NCBI GenBank assembly: GCA_051867925.1 | Contig: JBJDZI010000117.1 | Location: forward strand, 1 to 31,651 | Length of the DNA stretch: 31,651 nucleotides | Origin: CAKSQF01 sp051867925 | GTDB lineage: Bacteria; Bacillota; Clostridia; Oscillospirales; CAG-272 | Direction: 5' to 3' | In this document: one piece after another, positions 14,214 through 22,797 of the stretch | How positions within the stretch are numbered: position 1 is the stretch's first letter | Layout: every line of letters begins with the position of its first letter | The notes under the pieces: generated by a model | The model's input: only the letters and a program-made list of their open reading frames with translations | Told to the model about the DNA's origin: nothing | The model's database searches: none | Position numbers and translations under genes: made by a program

Positions 14214-15059
14214 TCAGGATAGCCGGGCGATCAGCGCGGGGAGTGCTTCTTCAAAGCGCACGCCGTAGTAGTGGGCGTCATCGCCCACGGTGTGACGGAT
14301 GCAGTCCAGCGTGAAGTCCACCGCGGTCTGCATACTTTCCTGCAAACTCAGCCCGCGGGTCAGCGCGCCCGACAGAACGGCGGCAAAAATATCGCCCGTG
14401 CCGTGATAAGTGCCCTCCACGTGATCGTTGTACGCCGAGCAATACTCGCCCGTGGCGGCAATGTAACCCACCGCACCCTGCCGATGCGCATCGGGGCGGG
14501 CACCCGTGATCACTGCTGCTCTGCAGCCAACCTCGGCGCAAAGGCGAGGGAGCAGAGTGCGCAGGGAAGCCTCGTCTGCCAAGGGACGGTATGGGATATC
14601 CAGCAGGAAAGACACTTCGGTCAGATTGGGAACGATCACATCTGCACCGTGACAGAGTTGCCTCATGCTTTCGGTGAACTGGCGGTCAAAGCCTGCGTAA
14701 TATTTGCCGCCATCGCCCAAAACGGGATCGATGATCCGCAGAGCGTCCTTGCCCAGACGGTCGAACAGTTCTTTCACCAGCTCTGCTTGGCGGCGCGTGC
14801 CGATGTAGCCGCTTTCCACCGTGTCAAAGGACAGCCCCAGACTCTCCCAATGGCGGGCGATGGCGGGGATATCGTCGGTCAGATCGCGGAAGGTATAATC
14901 ACGAAAACCGCAGCCCGTGTGCGTCGAGAGGACTGCGGTGGGAAGTGCCGCGCACTCCACACCCATCGCCGAGACGATGGGGAGTGCAACGGTCAGAGAA
15001 CATTTGCCGAAGCAAGAGATGTCCTGCACCGACAAAAGACGTTTCATAGGTGTTTTCAT
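14214..15059 (-). CDS. Pyridoxal/pyridoxamine kinase (PdxY/PdxK-like)
   Basis: A 281-residue ribokinase-superfamily enzyme that phosphorylates the B6 vitamers in the pyridoxal phosphate salvage pathway. Visible landmarks are SVQDISCFGKCSLTVALPI at the N-terminus, VLSTHTG, IDPVLGDGG (about 120), VPNLTE and the anion-hole/catalytic motif HGTGDIFAA (about 220). This subfamily is common in Firmicutes. The ATG at 15059 has AAGG five bases upstream and is seven bases from the preceding gene's stop, so it is the last gene of the secA unit. Confidence 0.9.
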   Translation of the reverse strand: MKTPMKRLLSVQDISCFGKCSLTVALPIVSAMGVECAALPTAVLSTHTGCGFRDYTFRDLTDDIPAIARHWESLGLSFDTVESGYIGTRRQAELVKELFDRLGKDALRIIDPVLGDGGKYYAGFDRQFTESMRQLCHGADVIVPNLTEVSFLLDIPYRPLADEASLRTLLPRLCAEVGCRAAVITGARPDAHRQGAVGYIAATGEYCSAYNDHVEGTYHGTGDIFAAVLSGALTRGLSLQESMQTAVDFTLDCIRHTVGDDAHYYGVRFEEALPALIARLS

Positions 15060-15066
15060 AGTTGCC

Positions 15067-16488
15067 TTAGTGCGTCAGATCGTGGAGATCTTCGCGGATG
15101 GTAATGGAATAGTGAGATTCGATCTCGTCCCGCAGTTTGGAGACCAGCAGATAGGCACTGATCACCCATGCACAGCGCAGAACGGTATCAATCAGCCAGT
15201 AGGAGGGGAAGAAAGCGGGAGCCGCGGTGGCGACTGCCATGGAGATTGCAGTCAGAATGCCCATCACACGCGAAATATGCCACGTATGGGAGAAGGACTG
15301 TGCCAGTTCGTCCTTGGGACGGGGGACATTCTCCAGCCCCTCAGAGACGGGCGGTGCGGGAATGGACAGCCGTGTGTGCGCTCCGATGATCTCCCGAAGC
15401 ATTTTGTAGAAGCGGAGGAGAAACAGAATGAACAGAACCGCTTCGATTGCCGCCAAAACTATCTGGAGGTAGAGGCCGTCGATGGAATCAAAATCCCGCA
15501 GCAGATAGTCCTGCAGGACTTCTGCGTAAGAATACTGCAGACCTTCTTCGGTGGAGTACAGATACGAGCCGAAGATCCGATTGCGGTAAATGAAGCTGTA
15601 CACGAAGCGGGGCAGACTGACCACACCGTAGACAAGGGCTAAAATCCCCATTTTCTTGGCAGATGGAGCCGCCGCACCGGGCAGATGCATCAGTTTTCCG
15701 GCAGCCGCCGCAAAGAATATAGCACTGACCAAATGGGGAAGGTAATTGACGCCGTCAAAAACCAGCTCCAGCGACAGAATCACCGCCGCCATCAGCAGAG
15801 TCATGACCGTCCGCAGATTGGAGGAGAGATAGACAGACGAGACATTTGTATAACGCTCCTTGTACAGCTCCGTCAGATGAAGCTGATAAGGGTTGTCTTT
15901 CAGTACCCGCTTGAAATAGCCGCGGATCTGCGCGAACCAAGCGATGCCGATCAGCAGAACTACTACCATGGCAAGCAGGTTAAAGACCAACCGATAGTTG
16001 GCAAGGGAGTTGACTCCCTCCACGGTGACCACACCGTAGTCACCGCTTGACAGCAGGCAAAGTTCGGGCAAAATGCAAAGCGCCTGCTTGGCGATCAGAA
16101 AGAAAACGGTGAACTGACGGACCTCACGCCACTTGGTATAGAGCGCGCTTTCGGGGGAGAGAGCGGTATAGCTGAGTCCCTCGAAGATGCCGTTGAAGGC
16201 GCGGATGGAAAGATAAGCCTCTCCAATGCCGAAGCACAACACGATGATCAGCGGCCACACCTCGTCGGTGTTGGCGATCAGCGGAATGGTGCAAAGCCGT
16301 GCCAGCGAAAGCAGCAGAAGCCAACCGAACTGACGGTATGCATCGGCAAAACTTTCGGAAATCTTGGTAACTTTCGCAAGTCCTTTTAAGATGAAGATGT
16401 ATCCAATGAAGTCGGGAATGATGTCAATGATGCTGAAATAGGGATTCAGCAGAAAAAAGCAACCGATCACCAGATATTGCAGTCCCAC
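15067..16488 (-). CDS. Polytopic membrane protein with PDxIGY motif, function unknown
   Basis: A 473-residue protein with roughly ten predicted hydrophobic segments. The N-terminus reads YLVIGCFFLLN, then IDIIPDFIGYIFILKGLAKV. This lines up with the neighbouring 217-residue protein (FDILPDLIGYLLFFKGLGSL), so the two are paralogous in the first 60 residues or so. A short cytoplasmic loop (about 375-405) is rich in Pro and charged residues. The frame is open to a GTG at 16518, directly after the previous stop, but AAAGGAGGG sits eight bases before the GTG at 16488. That start also aligns with the paralogue. No function is assigned. Confidence 0.72.
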   Translation of the reverse strand: MGLQYLVIGCFFLLNPYFSIIDIIPDFIGYIFILKGLAKVTKISESFADAYRQFGWLLLLSLARLCTIPLIANTDEVWPLIIVLCFGIGEAYLSIRAFNGIFEGLSYTALSPESALYTKWREVRQFTVFFLIAKQALCILPELCLLSSGDYGVVTVEGVNSLANYRLVFNLLAMVVVLLIGIAWFAQIRGYFKRVLKDNPYQLHLTELYKERYTNVSSVYLSSNLRTVMTLLMAAVILSLELVFDGVNYLPHLVSAIFFAAAAGKLMHLPGAAAPSAKKMGILALVYGVVSLPRFVYSFIYRNRIFGSYLYSTEEGLQYSYAEVLQDYLLRDFDSIDGLYLQIVLAAIEAVLFILFLLRFYKMLREIIGAHTRLSIPAPPVSEGLENVPRPKDELAQSFSHTWHISRVMGILTAISMAVATAAPAFFPSYWLIDTVLRCAWVISAYLLVSKLRDEIESHYSITIREDLHDLTH

Positions 16489-16518
16489 GCAAAGTCCCTC
16501 CTTTCGGGAAAATGGCAC

Positions 16519-17172
16519 TTATTTGGTATTGGAATCGTTTTTCTTGATTTTGTCCAGCAGACGCGCCAGCGGATGGGAAGCCTCCGTGGGAGTCTCGTCT
16601 GCGTAGACGATGTGCATATAGCAGGAGTAGAGCAGATACAAGTAATAGAAGTAAACGACGTAAGACAGGACGGTGATAAACCATAAGATTACGCCGGTCA
16701 GGGAGACTATGCCGCGGAGCAGTCTGCCCAGATAGAAGACCGAGGACAGAAGCGCGGCGATCTTGGAGCGGGTGACGATTTTGCCAAGTTCCACCTCTGC
16801 GGCAAGATCACGGATACCCTGACACAGATAAAGGTGAAAGAAGAAGAGCAGGGGAACGCTGATAGTATCCACGATCGAGAGAATCTTGACCAAAAGTTCC
16901 CGATACTCGACGAGGGCGGGAACCCAAGTGCTGACCAGACCCACGGTCTGGGCGGCGAGGGTAGCACCGCCCAATACCAACAGCGGCATCGTGATATATC
17001 TTGCCAAGACGAACCCCTTGGAGTAGGGTCTGAGACTGCCAAGCCCTTTGAAAAACAGGAGATAGCCGATCAAATCGGGGAGAATGTCAAAACCCAAGCC
17101 GATGGATCGATCGATCGCCGGTCCCCAAATGATCATAGTGGCATAGCCCACAACTAATAGACCAAAACCCAT
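16519..17172 (-). CDS. Small polytopic membrane protein with PDxIGY motif, function unknown
   Basis: A 217-residue protein with five or six hydrophobic segments and a basic C-terminal tail (LLDKIKKNDSNTK). FDILPDLIGYLLFFKGLGSL at about 28-47 matches the N-terminal region of the next gene. It follows secA by 14 nt, with GAGG five bases before the ATG, and its own stop nearly abuts the next gene. Its place behind secA could suggest a link to envelope biogenesis, but that is only contextual. I know this motif as common in uncharacterised Clostridia membrane proteins. Confidence 0.7.
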   Translation of the reverse strand: MGFGLLVVGYATMIIWGPAIDRSIGLGFDILPDLIGYLLFFKGLGSLRPYSKGFVLARYITMPLLVLGGATLAAQTVGLVSTWVPALVEYRELLVKILSIVDTISVPLLFFFHLYLCQGIRDLAAEVELGKIVTRSKIAALLSSVFYLGRLLRGIVSLTGVILWFITVLSYVVYFYYLYLLYSCYMHIVYADETPTEASHPLARLLDKIKKNDSNTK

Positions 17173-17186
17173 AGTATCCTCAATGT

Positions 17187-20003
17187 TTATTCATCGGAAG
17201 CGGCGATTCCGTGACACTTCTTGTATTTTTTACCGCTTCCGCAGGGGCAGGGATCGTTGGGTCCCACCTTCTTCACGGGCTTTTGCATAGGGGAGCGGGG
17301 AGCCGCTGCAACGCCGCCACCTGCGGGGCGGATCGGCATACCGGGACGGGGCTGCATACCGGGGCGCACCTGTGCGCCGGGATGACCTTCGCCGGTGACT
17401 CTTGCCACCTGTTGTCTCTGAACGGGTTCCCGCTTGACTACCGACAGAATGGCGCGAACGGTATCCATACGGATCTCCACGTTCATCAGATCAAACATAT
17501 CGCCGCCTGCGATACGGTATTCGTTCAGCGGGTTACGCTGGGCATAAGCGTTCAGACCGATGGAACCGCGCAGGTCGTCCATCTCGTCGATGTGGTTCAT
17601 CCAGTGACGGTCTACATTCCGAAGCAGGATCACGCGCTCGATCTCGCGAAGCTGTTCTGCGCCGAACATTTCTTCCTTGTCCGCATAGATCTTCATGGCG
17701 CGCTCGGTGAGCATTTCCAGCACCTGTTCGGCGGTGAGGGTGGACAGTTCCTCTTCGGTGTACTTAAAGTCATCGGGAGTGCAGAGGAAGCCGAAGAAGG
17801 TGTTGCGCAGTTCGTCGAATGCCCAATCTGCGGGATTTTCGGCAGAGCAACAGTTGAGGACCGCTTCCTCCAGCGTTTCGTTTAGCATCCCCACGATCTT
17901 GTCGTGCATATCCATGCCGTCCAGAACCTCGCGGCGCTGGGCGTAGATCAGATTTCTCTGCTGGTTCATTACGTCGTCGTAAGCCAGGACGTTTCGTCTG
18001 CGGTTGAAGTTGGTATCTTCCAGACGCTTCTGGGCGCTCTCGATAGAGTTGGAGAGGATCTTGGCGTCGATGGGATCGTCGTCGCCCAGGCCCAGGCGGT
18101 CAACCATTCCGGTGATCCGCTCGGAACCGAAGAGCCGCATCAGATCGTCTTCCAAAGAGAGATAGAAGCGGGACTCACCGGGGTCGCCCTGACGACCGGA
18201 ACGGCCGCGGAGCTGGTTATCAATGCGTCGAGACTCGTGGCGCTCGGTGCCGATGATGAACAGACCGCCTGCCTCGCGGACTTTCTTCGCCTCCGGCTCG
18301 ATCTGGCGCTTGAATTTGTCGTAGAGTTCGCGGTAGACCTTTCTGGCAGCCATGATCTCCTCGGAGACCGATTGGTTGGAACCCATGGCAAGACCGATCA
18401 CGTCTTCCTCGTACTCCATCTTGCGCATTTCCTGCTTGGCAAGGAACTCGGGGTTGCCGCCCAGCAGAATGTCGGTACCACGGCCAGCCATGTTGGTGGC
18501 GATGGTGACGGTGCCCAGCTTTCCTGCCTGCGCCACGATCTCCGCCTCGCGGTCGTGATACTTGGCGTTCAGCACGGTGTGCTTGATGCCGTTCTTGGAG
18601 AGTTTTTTGGAAAGTTCTTCGGATTTTTCTACCGAAACGGTACCTACCAGAACGGGCTGACCCTTTTCGTGGCATTCGATGATCTGACGGATGATGGCAT
18701 CGTACTTGCCCTTGATGTTCTTGTAGACCACGTCGGTGTGATCCTTACGGATCATCGGCATATTGGTGGGGATTTCCACCACGTCCAAATTGTAGATCTC
18801 GCGGAATTCCTCTTCCTCGGTCATTGCCGTACCGGTCATACCCGACAGCTTCTCGTACATACGGAAGTAGTTCTGGAAGGTGATGGTGGCAAGGGTTTTG
18901 TTTTCCTTCTCGATTTTAACGTGTTCCTTGGCTTCGATCGCCTGGTGCAGACCGTCGCTCCAGCGTCTGCCGGGCATAATACGGCCGGTGAAGGTATCGA
19001 CGATCATCACCTGATCGTCCTTGATGACGTAATCTACGTCCAACTTGAACACGCCGTGGGCTTTCAGCGATTGGTTGACGTGATGGGCGATGGTGGAATT
19101 TTCGGGATCGGCATAGTTGTCGATGGCAAAGTAACGCTCGACCTTTTCGATGCCCTTGGCGGTCAGCACGGCGGTACGTGCCTTCTCGTCCACGATGTAA
19201 TCGGCATCGGGATCCACTTCCACGGAATCGGTCTGTTGCTTTTCGTCGATTTCTTTGATGCGGAAGCAACGCATTCGGGAGACCAACTTGTCGGTCCTGT
19301 CGTACATATCGGTGGCGGTATCGCCCTCGCCCGAGATGATCAGAGGCGTACGGGCTTCGTCGATGAGGATGGAGTCCACCTCGTCCACGATGGCAAAGAC
19401 ATGACCGCGCTGGGTGATGGCTTTCTTGTAAATGACCATGTTGTCCCGCAGATAATCGAAGCCGAACTCGTTATTGGTACCGTAGGTGATGTCGGCGGCG
19501 TATGCGGCGATCTTCTGCTCCTTGGTCTGATCGTGAATGATCAGACCTGTGGTGAGTCCCAAAAAGTCGTAGACGCGTCCCATTTCCTCTGCGCCGCAAC
19601 GGGCAAGGTACTCGTTGACGGTGACCACATGGACACCGCGGCCGGTCAGCGCGTTCAGATAAGCGGGCATGGTGGCAACCAGCGTCTTACCTTCACCGGT
19701 TTTCATTTCGGCGATTCTGCCTTGATGGAGAATGATACCGCCCATGATCTGTACGCGGAAGGGGCGTTTGCCCAGCACACGGTCAGCGGCTTCGCGGACT
19801 GCCGCAAAAGCATCGGGAAGGATATCGTCCAGCGTCTCGCCTGCGGCAAGGCGCGCCTTCAATGCGGGGGTGACGGCAGACAGTTCCTCGTCGGTCATGT
19901 CGGCATAACGGTCAGCCAGATTTTCTACGGCGTTGACCAGCGGCGTGATCTTTTTGATCTCCTTGGCACTGTTGGTACCAAACAGTTTGTTGAGTAAGCT
20001 CAT
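17187..20003 (-). CDS. secA: Preprotein translocase subunit SecA
   Basis: A 938-residue ATPase that drives proteins through SecYEG. The N-terminus is MSLLNKLFG, followed by Walker A in MKTGEGKTLVA, Walker B in VDEVDSILIDEARTPLIISG, the preprotein cross-linking region, the second motor domain (TNMAGRGTDILLGG, GRSGRQGDPG) and the helical scaffold. A linker rich in Gly, Pro, Gln and Arg leads to a zinc-binding SEC-C tail (CPCGSGKKYKKCHG). The frame extends six codons to an ATG at 20021, but GAAGAGG is placed for the ATG at 20003, which matches SecA N-termini. It heads the minus-strand unit running to 14214. Confidence 0.97.
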   Translation of the reverse strand: MSLLNKLFGTNSAKEIKKITPLVNAVENLADRYADMTDEELSAVTPALKARLAAGETLDDILPDAFAAVREAADRVLGKRPFRVQIMGGIILHQGRIAEMKTGEGKTLVATMPAYLNALTGRGVHVVTVNEYLARCGAEEMGRVYDFLGLTTGLIIHDQTKEQKIAAYAADITYGTNNEFGFDYLRDNMVIYKKAITQRGHVFAIVDEVDSILIDEARTPLIISGEGDTATDMYDRTDKLVSRMRCFRIKEIDEKQQTDSVEVDPDADYIVDEKARTAVLTAKGIEKVERYFAIDNYADPENSTIAHHVNQSLKAHGVFKLDVDYVIKDDQVMIVDTFTGRIMPGRRWSDGLHQAIEAKEHVKIEKENKTLATITFQNYFRMYEKLSGMTGTAMTEEEEFREIYNLDVVEIPTNMPMIRKDHTDVVYKNIKGKYDAIIRQIIECHEKGQPVLVGTVSVEKSEELSKKLSKNGIKHTVLNAKYHDREAEIVAQAGKLGTVTIATNMAGRGTDILLGGNPEFLAKQEMRKMEYEEDVIGLAMGSNQSVSEEIMAARKVYRELYDKFKRQIEPEAKKVREAGGLFIIGTERHESRRIDNQLRGRSGRQGDPGESRFYLSLEDDLMRLFGSERITGMVDRLGLGDDDPIDAKILSNSIESAQKRLEDTNFNRRRNVLAYDDVMNQQRNLIYAQRREVLDGMDMHDKIVGMLNETLEEAVLNCCSAENPADWAFDELRNTFFGFLCTPDDFKYTEEELSTLTAEQVLEMLTERAMKIYADKEEMFGAEQLREIERVILLRNVDRHWMNHIDEMDDLRGSIGLNAYAQRNPLNEYRIAGGDMFDLMNVEIRMDTVRAILSVVKREPVQRQQVARVTGEGHPGAQVRPGMQPRPGMPIRPAGGGVAAAPRSPMQKPVKKVGPNDPCPCGSGKKYKKCHGIAASDE

Positions 20004-20017
20004 TGGAATATACCTCT

Positions 20018-20062
20018 TCATTTATTTTCGTCAGATGAGCAGAGTTGCTCATTTTTATCCAT
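20018..20062 (-). CDS. Possible leader peptide upstream of secA
   Basis: A 14-residue ORF (MDKNEQLCSSDENK). Its ATG lies two or three bases from the predicted transcription start, making it almost leaderless. Its TGA stop abuts the secA ribosome binding site (TGAAGAGG). It also contains a perfect hairpin, ATGAGCA/TGCTCAT (20035-20052). It resembles no known Sec-responsive arrest peptide. Confidence 0.3.
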   Translation of the reverse strand: MDKNEQLCSSDENK

Positions 20063-20070
20063 ACTGCTTT

Positions 20071-20099
20071 ATTATACAACAGATTCGAAAAAAAAGAAA
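20071..20099 (-). promoter_or_regulatory. Promoter for secA
   Basis: A perfect -10 TATAAT on the minus strand (20076-20071), with a T-rich, weak -35 (TTTCTT, 20099-20094) at 17 nt. The predicted start is near 20064, giving a leader of about 60 nt. Confidence 0.6.
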
Positions 20100-20118
20100 T
20101 AGGAAAATGTAAAAATTA

Positions 20119-20147
20119 TTGCAAATTTGAAAAAAATATGCTAAGAT
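20119..20147 (+). promoter_or_regulatory. Promoter with extended -10 for trmL
   Basis: TTGCAA (20119-20124), 17 nt, TAAGAT (20142-20147) with TGC immediately before it (extended -10). It is divergent from the secA promoter in the shared 210-nt gap. Transcription should start near 20154. Confidence 0.75.
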
Positions 20148-20168
20148 ATAAAGGATTTTTAGAATAAC

Positions 20169-20207
20169 GGAGCAGGAAATGTCATCAAATCCTGCTCCGC
20201 ACAGGAG
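20169..20207 (+). promoter_or_regulatory. trmL leader hairpin with a Shine-Dalgarno mimic
   Basis: GGAGCAGGA (20169-20177) pairs perfectly with TCCTGCTCC (20190-20198) around a 12-nt loop, only two bases before the ACAGGAG ribosome binding site (20201-20207). The 3' arm segment TCCTG can also pair with CAGGA of the ribosome binding site. The two structures exclude each other. Confidence 0.5.
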
Positions 20208-20213
20208 TATAAC

Positions 20214-20714
20214 ATGAACGATCTGAACATAGCCCTCATTGAGCCGGAGATCCCGCAGAATACGGGCAACATTTCCCGCACTTGCGCCGCTATCGGAGCG
20301 GCACTCCATCTGGTGAAGCCCATGGGCTTTACCGTCGACGACCGCAAGTTAAAGCGGGCTGGGCTGGATTATTGGGACAAACTGGAGATCTACTACTACG
20401 AAAATCTGGAGGAATTTCTCCAAAAGAACGCGGGCGAGGCGATGTACTTCTTCTCCACCAAAGCACCCCGCCGTCACACCGACGTGACCTATCCCCAAAA
20501 GGTCTTTCTGGTGTTCGGCAAGGAGACCGCAGGGCTTCCCGAATGGCTCCTTCAGAAAAATCCCGATACCTGCGTGCGCATTCCTATGCGGGAGAATCTG
20601 CGCTCGCTGAACCTGTCCAACAGCGCCGCCATCGGCATTTACGAAGTTTTGCGGCAGAGAGAGTTTGAAGGACTCGAATCGGGCGGACATCCCCGCACCT
20701 TCGATTGGGAGTAA
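20214..20714 (+). CDS. trmL: tRNA (cytidine(34)-2'-O)-methyltransferase TrmL
   Basis: A 166-residue SPOUT-class enzyme that 2'-O-methylates the wobble nucleotide (C34 or cmnm5U34) of certain leucine tRNAs. The N-terminus has EPEIPQNTGNISRTCAA. SPOUT motif 2 is FGKETAGLPEWLL and motif 3 is IPMRENLRSLNLSNSAAIGIYEVLRQ, which builds the trefoil-knot SAM site. The length is typical. The ATG has AGGAG six bases upstream. The next gene starts three bases after the stop, and its ribosome binding site lies inside the trmL end. Confidence 0.95.
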   Translation: MNDLNIALIEPEIPQNTGNISRTCAAIGAALHLVKPMGFTVDDRKLKRAGLDYWDKLEIYYYENLEEFLQKNAGEAMYFFSTKAPRRHTDVTYPQKVFLVFGKETAGLPEWLLQKNPDTCVRIPMRENLRSLNLSNSAAIGIYEVLRQREFEGLESGGHPRTFDWE

Positions 20715-20717
20715 GCC

Positions 20718-22700
20718 ATGGCATTGTGGTTTTCAAACAGCGCCAAATCCCCTCCCATGATTCCGCAGGGAAACGGCAAGTTCCTGCTGTGGGAGGAAGG
20801 CGCGGCGATCTACAGTTTTCGGGGAGGATACAGCGCACCGCATCTGTTTTCCATGCTCCCCGATTTCAAGGGTGTCTATCATGAGATCGACACGGCGCGC
20901 ATAGCGGATAGCTCCGCTCTCTTTCACCGTTTGTATTACAGCGAAGAGATGATCGGCATCACCACCCGCTCGGTTTGCGATCTGCAGATCACGGATACTG
21001 CGGCGGTAGAGGAGCCGATCTTCATCCGCCGTCTGGACGGAATCATCAAGCTGGAGTTTCGTCTGTCCATTCCCTCCTATGTTCGGGCGGTGTATCATCC
21101 GTCCTACCGTTTCGGTAAACTGCGGGCAGATGCGCTCTTTCTGACGGTTCCCGCGGGAACCGCATTTGACAGCGGCATGACCGTCCTGCGAGAGCAGACC
21201 GCCGTGCTGGTGTTTGCGGGAACGCTACGCTACGATTCTGCGGACGGTGTGATCTATTACGGTGGCGATTTGGGAGAATTGTACGTTCTTTTGCATAGCG
21301 ATCCCAAGAATGCCGTTCATGCGGCAGACCGTTTGTTGCAAGCCTTCAAGGATTTCGGAGAGATTCCCACCGCCCATCCCGTCTATGCAAGTGCATTTTC
21401 GACGGAATGGAAACACGAGGCTTCATCGGATCCCATCCAAGGTCTATTGATGATGCAATCAGACAGCGGCGCGGTGGTCAGCTCCCATCGGGAGCCGCTG
21501 GCAAGTGCCGGCGATCTTCCTTCGCTGACCGCGTTGTTTTTGCAAAGCGGACAGATCGACGCCGCAGGGCGTATGCTCTTGTACTGGACGGAGCAAAGTG
21601 CCGAGATCGGATTTATCCCGTCGGTGTTGGCTTGCGAGCCGGACGTGATCAGCCCCCGAGGGCAAGCGGATGCCGCTGCCTCGGCGGCATATCTGTGGGC
21701 GACCGCCCGCTATTGTCGGGCAACCTCTCCCACGGGCAAAGCGGCAGAAGAACTGCATCGCGGGATGCGATCTGCCTTTGCATCGGTCATGCAGAGTTTC
21801 CGAGAGGGGATGCTCCCCTTCGGGATGCGGACGCAGGCGTTTGATGCGGGACTGCTGGGCAGGGAACTGCTCTTTCAAGGGAGCGCAGAGGCGACAGCCG
21901 TTGCCATCGCCGCCGCCCGCGAGTTTTTGGACTATTGCAAACTTTCGGGCAAACGAGCCGCCAAAGAAGAAAAGGGCTATCGGCAGATCCTTGCAACAGC
22001 AGAAGCGATGTATGAAAACAACTTTACATACAAAGGGAAAATCTACCGTAATGCACCGAGGCTGGAGACACTGACTCGCCGTCCCCGATTTATCCGCGGC
22101 GTTTGCACGCTTTGTCAACGAGACGGCGCGTATCCTGCTGAGGACACTCTGGAGCTGGACAAATACGGACGGTATCTCTGCCGCAGATGCTTTTCTACCC
22201 GAAGAGGAACGGCAGAGGTGACTGATCCTGCCATGCGCTTTTGTTCGCCCCGCGCTACTGCTTTGGCGGCACTACTGACCGACTCCCCTGCGGCGATTCG
22301 GGAACTTACCGACATCGCTTTGACCTACGCCCGCCGTCTGCGGGATGCCAAAGCCGCCCTGCCGCTGAGAGAATCGGACACGGATCCCCTTCTCCTGCTG
22401 GCACTTTGTAACAGGCGGGAGACTCTGTGCCGCCTGCTTTCGGAGGATTCGGCTCGGCAGGATGCTTTGCGCAAAGAAATGAATCTCTCCTCCACAGCAT
22501 CGCCGGAAGCGGTTATCGACGGGCTGACCGCCGCGGTTCGGGAGGTACTGACCCTTTCCTGCGAAGACGGTACGCTGTCCGCTCTCCTTTGCGACACCGC
22601 ATCTCTGGGCGCGCGCCATGCGGCAGGTCCCACCGCTATTTATGGAATCTTTGTCAGAACCTTCTTGAAAGAAGGCTTTGACACCTCCAAGAACTTTTGA
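20718..22700 (+). CDS. Hypothetical 660-residue protein with a helical repeat region and a CxxC...CxxC zinc knuckle
   Basis: I do not recognise the family. Residues 1-200 read as a beta-rich domain. Residues about 215-450 are helical with regularly spaced amphipathic segments (SLTALFLQSGQIDAAGRMLLYW; AAASAAYLWATARY). The spacing recalls the (alpha/alpha)6 toroid of glucoamylase- or trehalase-like enzymes, but no catalytic motif is assigned. Cys463-x2-Cys466 and Cys488-x2-Cys491 form a probable zinc site. A helical C-terminus follows. No signal peptide is visible, so it is probably cytoplasmic. GGGAG lies six bases before the ATG. The last 15 or so codons and the stop lie inside a dispersed repeat. 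Confidence 0.7.
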   Translation: MALWFSNSAKSPPMIPQGNGKFLLWEEGAAIYSFRGGYSAPHLFSMLPDFKGVYHEIDTARIADSSALFHRLYYSEEMIGITTRSVCDLQITDTAAVEEPIFIRRLDGIIKLEFRLSIPSYVRAVYHPSYRFGKLRADALFLTVPAGTAFDSGMTVLREQTAVLVFAGTLRYDSADGVIYYGGDLGELYVLLHSDPKNAVHAADRLLQAFKDFGEIPTAHPVYASAFSTEWKHEASSDPIQGLLMMQSDSGAVVSSHREPLASAGDLPSLTALFLQSGQIDAAGRMLLYWTEQSAEIGFIPSVLACEPDVISPRGQADAAASAAYLWATARYCRATSPTGKAAEELHRGMRSAFASVMQSFREGMLPFGMRTQAFDAGLLGRELLFQGSAEATAVAIAAAREFLDYCKLSGKRAAKEEKGYRQILATAEAMYENNFTYKGKIYRNAPRLETLTRRPRFIRGVCTLCQRDGAYPAEDTLELDKYGRYLCRRCFSTRRGTAEVTDPAMRFCSPRATALAALLTDSPAAIRELTDIALTYARRLRDAKAALPLRESDTDPLLLLALCNRRETLCRLLSEDSARQDALRKEMNLSSTASPEAVIDGLTAAVREVLTLSCEDGTLSALLCDTASLGARHAAGPTAIYGIFVRTFLKEGFDTSKNF

Positions 22701-22797
22701 AAAGGGCGGCAAGTATTTGCCGTCCTTTTCAGAAGTTTTCGGGGTCAAGTCACTTTTTCAAAAAGGTTCATGGTGGGGTTTGGGGCGAAGCCCCAAT
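22655..22797 (-). repeat. Dispersed palindromic intergenic repeat, copy B
   Basis: It occupies the whole gap between two convergent genes and runs into the first one. Read on the minus strand it begins ATTGGGGCTTCGCC, as does copy A after ldh. The elements are: a GGGGC/GCCCC hairpin (22782-22794), CTTTTTCAAAAAG (22753-22765), an imperfect palindrome AAAAGGGCGGCAA/TTGCCGTCCTTTT near the centre, and a second terminal palindrome CCTTCTTGAAAGAAGG (22662-22677). The element as a whole is nearly symmetric. Confidence 0.7.

Noticed and set aside
17904..19997. Plus-strand open frame of 697 codons
   Set aside because: Antisense to secA, whose motifs and length are unmistakable.
22655..22797. Possible insertion sequence
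   Set aside because: No transposase or room for one. Only short palindromic modules are present, so a repeat family fits better.
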